Shown: positions 1-7,432 of the stretch, piece after piece
Numbering within the stretch: the stretch's first letter is position 1
Layout of the letters: every line of letters begins with the position of its first letter
Origin: UBA8106 sp913052135
Lineage (GTDB): Bacteria; Acidobacteriota; Vicinamibacteria; Vicinamibacterales; UBA823
NCBI GenBank assembly: GCA_913052135.1
Contig: CAJXDY010000051.1
Coordinates: 1-16,085 of the forward strand
Length of the DNA: 16,085 bases
Direction: 5' to 3'
Program-made: the position numbers and the translations under genes
The notes under the pieces: generated by a model
Told to the model about the DNA's origin: nothing
Databases searched by the model: none
What the model saw: only the letters and a program-made list of their open reading frames with translations

Positions 1-92
1 ACTTCCACTTATTGCAGGAAGCGGGATTCGTGGGGATTGATTGTGTGTGGCGAGACTTAATGTGGTCGGTCATTACAGCTGACGTTACATAA
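1..92 (+). CDS. C-terminal end of a probable SAM-dependent methyltransferase (partial)
   Basis: Only the last 29 codons are present, read in the frame beginning at base 3 and ending at TAA 90-92. The visible end reads FHLLQEAGFVGIDCVWRD and then LMWSVITADVT. A leucine-rich helix followed by EAGF, a short beta strand and an aromatic/Arg-containing strand is the usual C-terminal end of class I SAM-dependent methyltransferases, whose last two strands contain 'EAGF-x-x-V' and a W-R or W-K. No catalytic part is in the window, so the assignment rests on this tail alone. The stop lies 3 bases before the next ATG, suggesting the M14 peptidase gene is cotranscribed and perhaps translationally coupled to it. 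Confidence 0.5.
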   Translation, partial: FHLLQEAGFVGIDCVWRDLMWSVITADVT

Positions 93-95
93 CTA

Positions 96-1697
96 ATGCG
101 TAAATTCAATTTAAGACGGCATCGCTCTTTTCCACTATTAACGTTAGCTGTATTGCTGACCACTGCTTGGCAGGTAGAGGCGCAACCGGCTAACGGGTTG
201 CTGACACGAGCGGAACAGTCAGGTTATACCGAGACGACCAGGCATGATGAAGCTTCACTGTTTTTGCAAAGTATTGCAGAATCCTCACCATACATTACGA
301 TTCATCGCTTCGGTTACTCAAATGAAGGCCGCCCGCTCTTGTTAGCAGTTGTTGGTGACTTGCATGAAATGAGTCCTGCGGCGATTCGACAAAGCAACCT
401 CACGCGAGTTTACATTCAGGGCAACATTCACGGTGGTGAAGTCGAAGGGAAAGAAGCAACGCTCATGTTGCTTCGTGAGCTGGCGAACGGCGAGCATCGT
501 GAGTGGCTTGAAACAATGCTCTTGCTGATTGCACCGATTTATAACGCAGATGGCAACGAGCGGATTGCGTTAACCCACCGTAGTCGGCAGCACGGTCCAA
601 TTGGTGGCGTAGGCCAACGACCAAACGCACAAGGGTATGACCTGAATCGAGATCATATGAAGCTTGAATCTCCAGAGGCACGGTCATTTGTGAAAATGCT
701 TAAGGATTATGATCCGCACGTTTTGATGGATCTCCATGCAACCAATGGCACTTATCATGGCTATCACCTAACGTATGCACCACCCTTGCATCCGAATACC
801 GCGATTCCAATCGTGGACTTACTTCGCAAGCGCTTGCTACCAACTGTAACGCGAACTATTAAGGATGCTTATGGGTGGGATTTTTATTATTACGGAAACA
901 CACCCAGGCCTGGGTCTGGACGTGCACTTGGTTGGTACACGTTCGACCACCGTCCACGTTTTGGGAATAACTACGGCGGCCTTCGTAATCGCGTCTCGAT
1001 TCTGAGCGAAGCCTATTCATACCTCCCATTTAAGGATCGCATAACAGTAACAAAACGTTTTGTTGAAGAAATTCTTAACTATGTTGAGACGCACGGAGAA
1101 GAGATTCGCGCCACTGTTGAGTCTGCCGACAGTACATCGATCGTTGGACAGCGCCTTGCTGTGCGAGCTGAGTTCAAACAGTCGGTGGAGCCGATCGATA
1201 TTCTCCTTGGTGAAGTCGTGTCTGAGCGGCATCCCTATACTGGACAACAAATGCTTCGCCGTCTTGATACCCAGACACTCACACGTATGTACGAGTACGG
1301 GACGTTCAACGTGTCGGCATTTGAACGGGTTCCGCGTGCCTACTATGTGCCTTCCGAACTCGAAGATGTCATTGAACGACTGGAAGCGCATGGGATTCAC
1401 ACCGAGTTGCTTGATGAAATGTTTAGGGGTGAGGTTGAGCAATTTCAAATCGAATCATTTTCCAGCGCTGAGCGTGAATTCCAGGGGCATCGCGAACGGA
1501 CCTTAACTGGTTCATATGGTGTAACACAGGCTGTGTTGGCAGCTGGCACGAGAGTCGTCCCACTTGATCAGCCGCTTGGTCGATTGGTTTTTATGTTGCT
1601 CGAGCCTATGTCTGACGACGGTTTCGTCAATTGGAATCTGCTTGACGATGTGCTTGTAGGTGCCGCTGTGTATCCGATCGTGCGAACTGTAGAGTAG
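96..1697 (+). CDS. Secreted M14-family zinc carboxypeptidase
   Basis: 533-residue zinc metallopeptidase of family M14, expected to remove C-terminal residues from peptides outside the cytoplasm. Residues 1-29 form a signal peptide: a basic start (MRKFNLRRHR), a hydrophobic stretch, and a probable cut after VEA. The catalytic domain spans about 40-335. The zinc motif H-x-x-E is H112 and E115 in GNIHGGEVEGKE; the substrate-binding N184-R185 lies in YDLNRD; the third zinc ligand is H214 in MDLHATNG; the likely general base is E305 in SILSEAYSY. All key residues are present. The C-terminal 200 residues form an extra region seen in large bacterial M14 proteins, of unknown role. The ATG at 96 has no clear Shine-Dalgarno but follows the upstream stop by only 3 bases, so re-initiation is plausible. 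The exact substrate cannot be told from sequence. Confidence 0.9.
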   Translation: MRKFNLRRHRSFPLLTLAVLLTTAWQVEAQPANGLLTRAEQSGYTETTRHDEASLFLQSIAESSPYITIHRFGYSNEGRPLLLAVVGDLHEMSPAAIRQSNLTRVYIQGNIHGGEVEGKEATLMLLRELANGEHREWLETMLLLIAPIYNADGNERIALTHRSRQHGPIGGVGQRPNAQGYDLNRDHMKLESPEARSFVKMLKDYDPHVLMDLHATNGTYHGYHLTYAPPLHPNTAIPIVDLLRKRLLPTVTRTIKDAYGWDFYYYGNTPRPGSGRALGWYTFDHRPRFGNNYGGLRNRVSILSEAYSYLPFKDRITVTKRFVEEILNYVETHGEEIRATVESADSTSIVGQRLAVRAEFKQSVEPIDILLGEVVSERHPYTGQQMLRRLDTQTLTRMYEYGTFNVSAFERVPRAYYVPSELEDVIERLEAHGIHTELLDEMFRGEVEQFQIESFSSAEREFQGHRERTLTGSYGVTQAVLAAGTRVVPLDQPLGRLVFMLLEPMSDDGFVNWNLLDDVLVGAAVYPIVRTVE

Positions 1698-1788
1698 AGT
1701 CTGGGAAACTTAATATTGCGAGCTACCATGCAATGTCCCAGTGTATTGGCTGCGTTTCGTCTGGTTTTGAGAAAACATAAAGTCCAAA

Positions 1789-1795
1789 GGGAGGG
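1789..1795 (+). promoter_or_regulatory. Shine-Dalgarno fixing the start of the M55 gene
   Basis: GGGAGGG lies 4 bases before ATG 1800. The open frame could be extended to a TTG at 1716, but that codon has no such site and would place a non-hydrophobic extension ahead of a good signal peptide. This site therefore decides the start at 1800. Confidence 0.8.
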
Positions 1796-1799
1796 ATCA

Positions 1800-2732
1800 A
1801 TGCGTCTTGGATATCATTGGCGACTTCGTCGCTACTCGTTCGCTATTTTCTTTACGGGTCTAACCGTCTTATGCAACCCGATGCTAGTCGGGGCTGAAAT
1901 CGTTCAGGCGCCGAATCCTCCACTTAAGATTTTTATCTCGGTTGATATGGAAGGCATCAGCGGCATCGGCACACCGAAGATGACCAACGGATCGGGGAAG
2001 GACTATGCGCTCGGACGGGAATTAATGACAGAGGATGTTAACGCTATCGTTAGCGCTATCTTTGAGTTTGGCCCTGCAGAAGTGGTGGTCAACGATTCGC
2101 ATGGAGATATGCAAAACCTCTTGCACATGCGTCTTGATGAGCGTGTCACGTACATCCAAGGCCACATTAAACCTCTAGGTATGGTGCAAGGCTTGGATGA
2201 GTCGTTCGATGCCGCAATATTTGTTGGCTATCATGCTCGTGTAGGCACGAAAGACGGCTTTTTGGCGCATACCGGTTCCGGTTCGGTTCGAGGTTTGTGG
2301 CTGAATGATGTGGAGGTCGGAGAGGGTGGAATGAATGCTCATTATGCGGGTGCGCATGGGGTGCCGGTCGTCATGGTAAGTGGTGACCTGACGTTCACTC
2401 GGCAATTTCGTGAACTCATGAACACCAGAACAGTTGTGACGAAGGAGGCGGTCGGTTCTTTGGTAGCCCAGTTACGCCATCCAGTAGAAGTGCGTCAGCG
2501 CCTTCACGCAACCACGCGTGAGGCATTAGAAGCTATAACAAATGCGCAACCACTTGAAGTAATGGAACCAGTAACCGTGCGTATTCGATTTGCCACAACT
2601 ACACGGGCAGACATCCTGCAGTCAATCCCTGGCGTGAGTCGGATAGATGGGATGACGGTCGCGTATGAAGCGCAAACGATGACTGAAGCTTACAAGTTGA
2701 TCCGCCTCATGTACAAATTCGTCAGTTGGTAG
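1800..2732 (+). CDS. Secreted M55-family D-aminopeptidase (DppA-like)
   Basis: 310-residue zinc aminopeptidase of family M55. The known member, Bacillus DppA, is a D-amino-acid-specific aminopeptidase forming a ring-shaped decamer. All its zinc ligands can be matched: D49 and E51 in SVDMEGISG, H101 in NDSHG, H145 in GYHAR and E175 in VGEGG; the conserved active-site histidine is H157 in LAHTG. Unlike cytoplasmic DppA this protein starts with a signal peptide (about residues 1-32: basic RLRR then a hydrophobic stretch, cut near VGA-E), so it should act outside the inner membrane. A cysteine occurs in the leader (TVLC) but the residue before it is Leu, so it is not a proper lipobox. It follows the M14 peptidase by about 100 bases on the same strand, and the two may share a transcript. 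Substrate is inferred from family only. Confidence 0.92.
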   Translation: MRLGYHWRLRRYSFAIFFTGLTVLCNPMLVGAEIVQAPNPPLKIFISVDMEGISGIGTPKMTNGSGKDYALGRELMTEDVNAIVSAIFEFGPAEVVVNDSHGDMQNLLHMRLDERVTYIQGHIKPLGMVQGLDESFDAAIFVGYHARVGTKDGFLAHTGSGSVRGLWLNDVEVGEGGMNAHYAGAHGVPVVMVSGDLTFTRQFRELMNTRTVVTKEAVGSLVAQLRHPVEVRQRLHATTREALEAITNAQPLEVMEPVTVRIRFATTTRADILQSIPGVSRIDGMTVAYEAQTMTEAYKLIRLMYKFVSW

Positions 2733-2828
2733 ACGAAAGGGCTGAACGATGTCTCCAAATCAATTTTTCTTTAGACCTTGGTGTTGCATTTGATTAAGTG
2801 TCACTCATCTTTCACAAGGGAAAGTACC

Positions 2829-3293
2829 GTGCGACGAAACGGTTGTAGCCGGGTTGAGCAATATTGCACCGCTGTGATCATGACGTTGCTTGCAAGCATT
2901 TCACTAGGTGCGTTTAATGATTCTAAAGATGCCATTGTAAAACTGGAGCATGCCCAAGCCGAAGCGATTGTCGCGTTAGACTTCGAGGCGCTCGGTCGTC
3001 TTTACGCTGACGACTTCCGTTTTACTCATGGTACCGGGGTCGTACATGGGAAAACCGACTGGCTTGAATCGCTGCGCACCGGCGAGTCAATTTATGTGTC
3101 GCGTGAACACAAGGCACTTGAAGTGGAAATGCACGGTGACCTGGCCGTCTCCTATGGACAGTTACATATTCACAGTTATTTCCAGGGAGAGGAACGTTGG
3201 TTTATGGCCCGATATGTTCGGGTCTACGTCCGACGTGATGAGAATTGGCAATTAGTGTCGCATCGGACGGTGGAACAGCGTGATCTGCGCTGA
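2829..3293 (+). CDS. Exported SnoaL/NTF2-like (DUF4440) protein
   Basis: 154 residues from GTG 2829, which is preceded at 8 bases by AAGGG (2816-2820). Residues 1-29 look like a signal peptide: MRRNGC, then a hydrophobic stretch (AVIMTLLASISLGAF). The rest has the DUF4440/SnoaL-like pattern: a helix containing EAIVALDFEALGRLYADDF, then FTHGTGVVHGKTDWLESLRTG, then alternating beta strands ending in ENWQLVSHRTVEQR. This cone-shaped fold binds small ligands or serves as an enzyme scaffold; family membership does not give a reaction. Starts further upstream (TTG 2778, GTG 2781) keep the frame but spoil the signal peptide and lack a ribosome site. It lies about 100 bases after the M55 gene on the same strand with no clear terminator between. 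Confidence 0.8.
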   Translation: MRRNGCSRVEQYCTAVIMTLLASISLGAFNDSKDAIVKLEHAQAEAIVALDFEALGRLYADDFRFTHGTGVVHGKTDWLESLRTGESIYVSREHKALEVEMHGDLAVSYGQLHIHSYFQGEERWFMARYVRVYVRRDENWQLVSHRTVEQRDLR

Positions 3294-3399
3294 TGTGTCA
3301 CAACAGGGCGGGAAAGCCGGTTGACAACTTGTATCTACGCGTCCAACCTGCCATATTGAAGGTGTACTGAAGCACATACAGAACTCGATATTATTAAGT

Positions 3400-3405
3400 A
3401 GGAGG
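3400..3405 (+). promoter_or_regulatory. AGGAGG Shine-Dalgarno before an ATT start
   Basis: A perfect AGGAGG lies 5 bases before ATT 3411 (2 bases before a second ATT at 3408). There is no ATG, GTG or TTG at a usable distance in any frame that opens a protein, while the ATT frame immediately encodes an RRM. An in-frame TAG at 3399-3401 overlaps the left edge of the site and excludes any earlier start. Confidence 0.75.
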
Positions 3406-3410
3406 ACATT

Positions 3411-3785
3411 ATTTCTTCAAAAGTCTTTGTTGGGAATCTCAACTACGATACGTCACAGACGGATCTTGAAACGTTATTTACTGAAGCTGGAACAATCAGT
3501 GAGGTGTTCTTGCCAATCGACCGAGCTACTGGAAAGCCCCGGGGTTTTGCATTCATTGAGTTCAGTGACGCTGCCGCGGTTCCGGTAGCCATTGAAAAGT
3601 TGGATGGTGCCGATCTTCAGGGTCGAACGATTCGTGTAAGCGAAGCTCGGGACCGCGCTCCACGTCCACGCCCTGCATTTACTCCCGATGATGGTCCATT
3701 CGGAGGCTTTGGTGCTCGTCCAGGTAAGTCAGCAAAACCGAAGGGCAGTCGTCGAAACATACGTGGCAGGAAACGGGGATTCTAG
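3411..3785 (+). CDS. RRM-domain RNA-binding protein, ATT start codon
   Basis: 124 residues: one RNA recognition motif plus a basic tail, like the single-RRM RNA-binding proteins of cyanobacteria and other bacteria that bind single-stranded RNA and are often cold-induced. RNP2 is KVFVGNL at residues 4-10 and RNP1 is RGFAFIEF at 44-51, with the aromatic residues at the RNA-contacting positions. The tail (about 80-124) is rich in Arg, Gly, Pro and Lys and ends RGRKRGF. The start is unusual. The frame is closed by TAG at 3399-3401; the first canonical start after that is GTG 3504, which would remove RNP2 and the first helix. ATT 3411 follows AGGAGG at 5 bases and gives (M)SSKVFVGNL, the typical beginning of this family. 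ATT 3408 is the alternative. AUU starts are known in infC. The function is firm; the start codon is inference. Confidence 0.85.
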   Translation: MSSKVFVGNLNYDTSQTDLETLFTEAGTISEVFLPIDRATGKPRGFAFIEFSDAAAVPVAIEKLDGADLQGRTIRVSEARDRAPRPRPAFTPDDGPFGGFGARPGKSAKPKGSRRNIRGRKRGF

Positions 3786-4022
3786 TTTTTTAATTACCCT
3801 GATGACAGTTAGACAGGCTGAGTGTATCGTCGGCCTTGCTCGACATTTCCGGTCTTGGCGATTCCGGAGATAGCCTTAGACCAATCTGAAGTAGTCCTGT
3901 CGATGGATGTGCTGCACCACAATGCCGTTACTTTGCACCTCAGGTTTTTTCTGCGGTTCTTGGGTATCGCACCAGTCTCAACACATTTTGGACGGCGTTA
4001 ATGTCGGTTCAAGGCAGGCAAT
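3786..4022. other. Longest gene-free stretch; no feature identified
   Basis: Between the RRM gene and the methyltransferase gene. A short inverted repeat (TCCGG 3848-3852 with CCGGA 3864-3868) is too weak and lacks a T-run, so I do not call a terminator. No coding frame with family resemblance was seen. Confidence 0.4.
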
Positions 4023-4787
4023 GTGATTATGGACGCGTCCTTACAACAGTGGAATTCTGAACGATACGCTCGCACTGCTCGATTCGTGTCAGACCTTGGG
4101 GTGGATGCCTTGGCCCTGCTCGCTCCTCAACCGGAGGAATATGTCCTTGACCTCGGGTGTGGTGATGGTGTGCTCACCGAAAAGTTGGCACAGGCAGGAT
4201 GTCGTGTCTTGGCTGTTGACAGCAGCATTGACCAAATTCGAGCTGCGCAAGCGCGGGGATTAGACACTCGGGTGATTGATGCTGCACAACTCGATTTTAA
4301 TAACGAATTCGATGCAATTTTTAGTAATGCCGCGTTGCATTGGGTGAAGGACTCTGATGCTGCAATCAAGGGAATTTTTCGAGCACTTAAGCCAGGTGGA
4401 CGGTTTGTAGCTGAATTCGGGGGCGACGGAAATATCGCCGAAGTCCGGGCAGCGATTGCGACAGTTTTTGACCGGCGTGATATTGATGCAGCAAAACTAA
4501 TGCCATGGTTCTTTCCGACCAAAGAAGAGTATCGGCAGTGTCTTGAACAACATGGTTTTCACGTTGAAGTGGCAGAACTTTTCGACCGACCGACGCCGAT
4601 TACCGGCCACCTCAGTGACTGGCTAGAAATCTTCGCTCATCCATTTCTTATAGCAGTTGATGATGCGGTGCGGTCTGATACCGTTCAAGAGATTTGTCAG
4701 GTGCTCAGTAGTTCACTTCAGGATGCGGAGGGCACGTGGGTGGTTGATTATGTGCGACTGCGGGTCCGAGCATCTAAACCAGCTTAA
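4023..4787 (+). CDS. Class I SAM-dependent methyltransferase (trans-aconitate methyltransferase-like)
   Basis: 254-residue cytoplasmic methyltransferase. Motif I is VLDLGCGDG at residues 41-49, the acidic residue that holds the SAM ribose is D66 in VLAVDSS, and motif IV-like SNAALHWV is at 101-108, followed by LKPGGRFV. The SNAALHWV signature and overall length resemble Tam (trans-aconitate methyltransferase) and the related BioC-like group. The C-terminal 100 residues would set the substrate, which I cannot name. GTG 4023 is taken as start because AAGGCAGG (4011-4018) is well spaced from it; ATG 4029, two codons later, is also possible. The last codon before TAA (4785-4787) abuts the first codon of the hydrolase gene, so the two are probably one transcript. 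Confidence 0.85.
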   Translation: MIMDASLQQWNSERYARTARFVSDLGVDALALLAPQPEEYVLDLGCGDGVLTEKLAQAGCRVLAVDSSIDQIRAAQARGLDTRVIDAAQLDFNNEFDAIFSNAALHWVKDSDAAIKGIFRALKPGGRFVAEFGGDGNIAEVRAAIATVFDRRDIDAAKLMPWFFPTKEEYRQCLEQHGFHVEVAELFDRPTPITGHLSDWLEIFAHPFLIAVDDAVRSDTVQEICQVLSSSLQDAEGTWVVDYVRLRVRASKPA

Positions 4788-5729
4788 GTGACCGTCGATC
4801 TTCTTGAAAGATATATGAGACGACTCAAACTCGCGACTGGGCTAATACTTGTTGTGGGTGCACTAACGACTTCTGGCATGTTTTGGGTAGCACGCCGCGA
4901 GGCCGCTCGATTAGTCACACACCTCCCTGATGAGCGCCCTCCCATTGAGCGCACTCCAGCCGATGTCGGGATGGATTATCGTGATGTCCAAGTTACTACT
5001 TCGGACGGCCTGCGATTAGCTGGCTGGTGGACACCGTCTAAGAACGGTGCAGCGGTCATCGTGCAGCACGGCTACAAGACGAACCGCTCTACGCAATTAC
5101 TTGAGATTGCAGCAACGTTGGCGCGTGGTGGTTATGGCGTGTTGCTGTCATCACTGCGTGCTCACGATCTGAATGATGGACGAGTGATATCGTTCGGTCT
5201 GGAAGAGATGAAGGACCTGTCGGCTTGGCTTGCCTTCATTCAGACACTTGAGGGTGTGGATCCCTCACGGATTGGAATCTTCGGGAATTCCTTGGGAGGC
5301 TCACTGGCGATTCAACTCGCCGCACAAACACAGTCCATTAAAGCGATCGTAACCCACAGTGCGGTGGCGTCCGTTCGCAGTACGGTGGAAACAAGCATTG
5401 CCTACTTCACCGGGTTACCTCCATTTCCGTTCACTCCGATGATTCTTTTCTGGGTGGAACAGGACTGGGCCATGCAGCCTGACCTGCTGGACTTTACCGT
5501 GTGGATCGCTGCATTGGATTCGCAACCGATTTTGCTGATGCAGGGTGGAGCCGATGTCGTGGTTGCCTCTGAGAGTGGCCAACTGCTCTATGAGGCCGCC
5601 CGTGAACCCAAGGAACTCTGGTTCGAACCCGACTTGGGTCATGTGGATTTTCAGCGAGAGCGGTCTCAAGAATTTTCAGACCGAGTCGTCGGATTTTTTA
5701 ACCGTCATTTACTCAATCCAGAAAATTAG
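4788..5729 (+). CDS. Membrane-anchored alpha/beta-hydrolase (serine hydrolase)
   Basis: 313 residues. Residues 15-36 are hydrophobic after a basic RRLK, giving an N-terminal membrane anchor or uncleaved signal. The hydrolase domain follows: HG oxyanion motif in VQHGYKTNR (94-95), nucleophile S168 in GNSLGG, acid D256 in GGADVVV and H285 in LGHVDF, so the Ser-Asp-His triad is complete. This is the dienelactone-hydrolase/BAAT-like peptidase group of esterases, thioesterases and peptidases; the substrate is unknown. GTG 4788 directly follows the stop of the methyltransferase gene with no spacing, which suggests coupled translation. ATG 4815, preceded by GAAAG, is a reasonable alternative that would still keep the anchor. 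The gene ends 30 bases from the convergent M28 peptidase gene with no clear terminator between. Confidence 0.82.
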   Translation: MTVDLLERYMRRLKLATGLILVVGALTTSGMFWVARREAARLVTHLPDERPPIERTPADVGMDYRDVQVTTSDGLRLAGWWTPSKNGAAVIVQHGYKTNRSTQLLEIAATLARGGYGVLLSSLRAHDLNDGRVISFGLEEMKDLSAWLAFIQTLEGVDPSRIGIFGNSLGGSLAIQLAAQTQSIKAIVTHSAVASVRSTVETSIAYFTGLPPFPFTPMILFWVEQDWAMQPDLLDFTVWIAALDSQPILLMQGGADVVVASESGQLLYEAAREPKELWFEPDLGHVDFQRERSQEFSDRVVGFFNRHLLNPEN

Positions 5730-5759
5730 CGACTGTATACACAACAACGCTTCTACGGA

Positions 5760-7391
5760 CTATTTGATGTAACGAGGTCTTGAGGGCGTTTGGGCGAGAT
5801 TCCAACTCACCTGATGGACAAGTCTAGCGATGGCTTCCATCTTCACGTAGTTGATTTTTTCTGGTCGATCATTGGTCGTGTGATAGTCCGGGTGTAGGCC
5901 GGTATGGAAGAATAGTGCTGGGACACGGTTCTGCAGGAATGGCCACTGGTCACTTCGCCGAAGCAAGTTTGAGAGGTTGTTGTCGTATCGCATTTTTAAC
6001 TCAAGGCCGTACACCTGGTTCGATTCTTCTACTTCACTAAGTAAATCTGGACTGTAGGTGTAGCCGAGGATGTTAAGCGCGTTGTTGTTAGACTCGGCAG
6101 TTTGCACCTCAAGGCCACGAAATCGTCCTCCTCCACCCACGGGGACTTCTTCGTTGCGACCAATCATGTCCATATTGAGTACCGCCACCGTATCGCTCAA
6201 AGGCACAATGGGATTTTCGGTATATGCCCACGCACCAAGCAGCCCACGTTCTTCTGAATTCCAGGCTGCGAACAAGATCGATCGGCGTGGACGGAGACCG
6301 GTTGCCGCTGCGAGTGCATAAGCCTCAGCGATTTCGAGCAGTGCCACCGTGCCTGAACCATCGTCGTCTGCACCGTTAAAAATACGCGCCCCATCCGCGC
6401 CGTTGTGATCGTAGTGGGCGCATACGATCACGAATTCATGCGCCAAATCTGGGTCAGCACCTTTGATCATGGCGACGACGTTGCGATCTGGGATCGTATG
6501 CCGGTTGACGGCGGTTCCAAGATCAAGTTGCTGTCCCGTGACTGTCCGCAGCGTTACACCACCGCTCGCTTCAGCGGATTGTGCCAATTCGTTGAGGCTT
6601 ACACCGTCAACACGCAGCAAATCGTTGGCGATAGCCGGTGAGATCTGCACCACAGGAATTTTCACCTTGTTCATCCAGGTTTCCAGCATGTACCGGGGCA
6701 CGCGTGCGGAGGCGGTTGGCCAAGTACGAGCAGCAACGGCTTCAAAATTGGTCGACCCGGGATGGTTGTGTACGTCGGAGACAAAAAGCACCGCCAGCGC
6801 ACCGCGCGCTTGCGCCGTTACGACTTTGCGCAGTGTGCGTGCGAATTCTGAGGTCACCACGCCGTCGAACGGGCTCTCTGGATTTCGTTCGCCGGGCTCG
6901 TGATCGAGGATCATCACGAGTTTGCCTTCGACTGACCCAGTGCGGTAGTCATCGTGTGCCAAGCTTGGTGCATCAATGCCGAAGCCAGCAAATACCAGTT
7001 CGCCGCGCGTTCGTCCGTTCGCGCTCAAGGTGAGCGGGTAGTAGTCTTGCCCAAGGCGCAGGCTGCGTTCTGTGGACGGTTGCTCCATACTTGAGATGAC
7101 GAACTGATTGTCATCACCCAAGGTTGTCGTGATGAGGTTAAAGGGTTGATAAAAGGATTCGTTCGGTCCTGCCGCTTGCAATCCCATTCGTGCGAAGCGG
7201 GACTTGATAAATTCAGCGGCCAGCCGATTTTCTGGCGTATTGGTAAGTCGCCCCTGCATGGCATCAGAAGCGAGGAAGTACAGATCTGCTTTCAGGTCTG
7301 ACTGTTGAATGGAGTTATTTGCAGGTGCAGATGTTTGCGCGAATACCTGACCTGACAGGACAGTCAGCCATATTGCAATCCAGCGTGCCAT
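5760..7391 (-). CDS. Secreted M28-family zinc peptidase
   Basis: 543-residue metallopeptidase of family M28 (aminopeptidase Y/S type), normally with two zinc ions. A signal peptide covers about residues 1-19 (cut after FAQ or VFA). A protease-associated domain is probably inserted at about 125-285 (GELVFAGFGI onward). The metal site is intact: H326 and D328 in CAHYDH, the bridging aspartate D343 in GADDDGSGT, catalytic E380 and metal-binding E381 in NSEERG, D408 in LNMDMIGR and H504 in DYHTTND. It should release N-terminal residues from peptides in the periplasm or outside. ATG 7391 is preceded by AGGAGG (7396-7401 on this strand, 4-base spacing). It lies 41 bases after the PLP-enzyme gene on the same strand, so readthrough from that pair is possible. 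Confidence 0.93.
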   Translation of the reverse strand: MARWIAIWLTVLSGQVFAQTSAPANNSIQQSDLKADLYFLASDAMQGRLTNTPENRLAAEFIKSRFARMGLQAAGPNESFYQPFNLITTTLGDDNQFVISSMEQPSTERSLRLGQDYYPLTLSANGRTRGELVFAGFGIDAPSLAHDDYRTGSVEGKLVMILDHEPGERNPESPFDGVVTSEFARTLRKVVTAQARGALAVLFVSDVHNHPGSTNFEAVAARTWPTASARVPRYMLETWMNKVKIPVVQISPAIANDLLRVDGVSLNELAQSAEASGGVTLRTVTGQQLDLGTAVNRHTIPDRNVVAMIKGADPDLAHEFVIVCAHYDHNGADGARIFNGADDDGSGTVALLEIAEAYALAAATGLRPRRSILFAAWNSEERGLLGAWAYTENPIVPLSDTVAVLNMDMIGRNEEVPVGGGGRFRGLEVQTAESNNNALNILGYTYSPDLLSEVEESNQVYGLELKMRYDNNLSNLLRRSDQWPFLQNRVPALFFHTGLHPDYHTTNDRPEKINYVKMEAIARLVHQVSWNLAQTPSRPRYIK

Positions 7392-7395
7392 GGTG

Positions 7396-7401
7396 CCTCC
7401 T
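7396..7401 (-). promoter_or_regulatory. AGGAGG Shine-Dalgarno of the M28 peptidase gene
   Basis: On the minus strand AGGAGG is followed by CACC and then ATG 7391. It is a full-consensus site and confirms the chosen start. Confidence 0.8.
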
Positions 7402-7432
7402 AATTATGTAAGTGAGCAGTATAACTCTTTCA

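Noticed and set aside
1716..1799. TTG 1716 as start of the M55 gene
   Set aside because: ATG 1800 has GGGAGGG at 4 bases and yields a normal signal peptide; the TTG extension buries it.
3321..3326. TTGACA as a -35 box for the RRM gene
   Set aside because: No acceptable -10 element occurs 16-18 bases downstream, so a promoter cannot be claimed.
3504..3785. RRM gene starting at GTG 3504
   Set aside because: This would remove RNP2 and helix 1, which are encoded intact just upstream in the same frame behind an AGGAGG.
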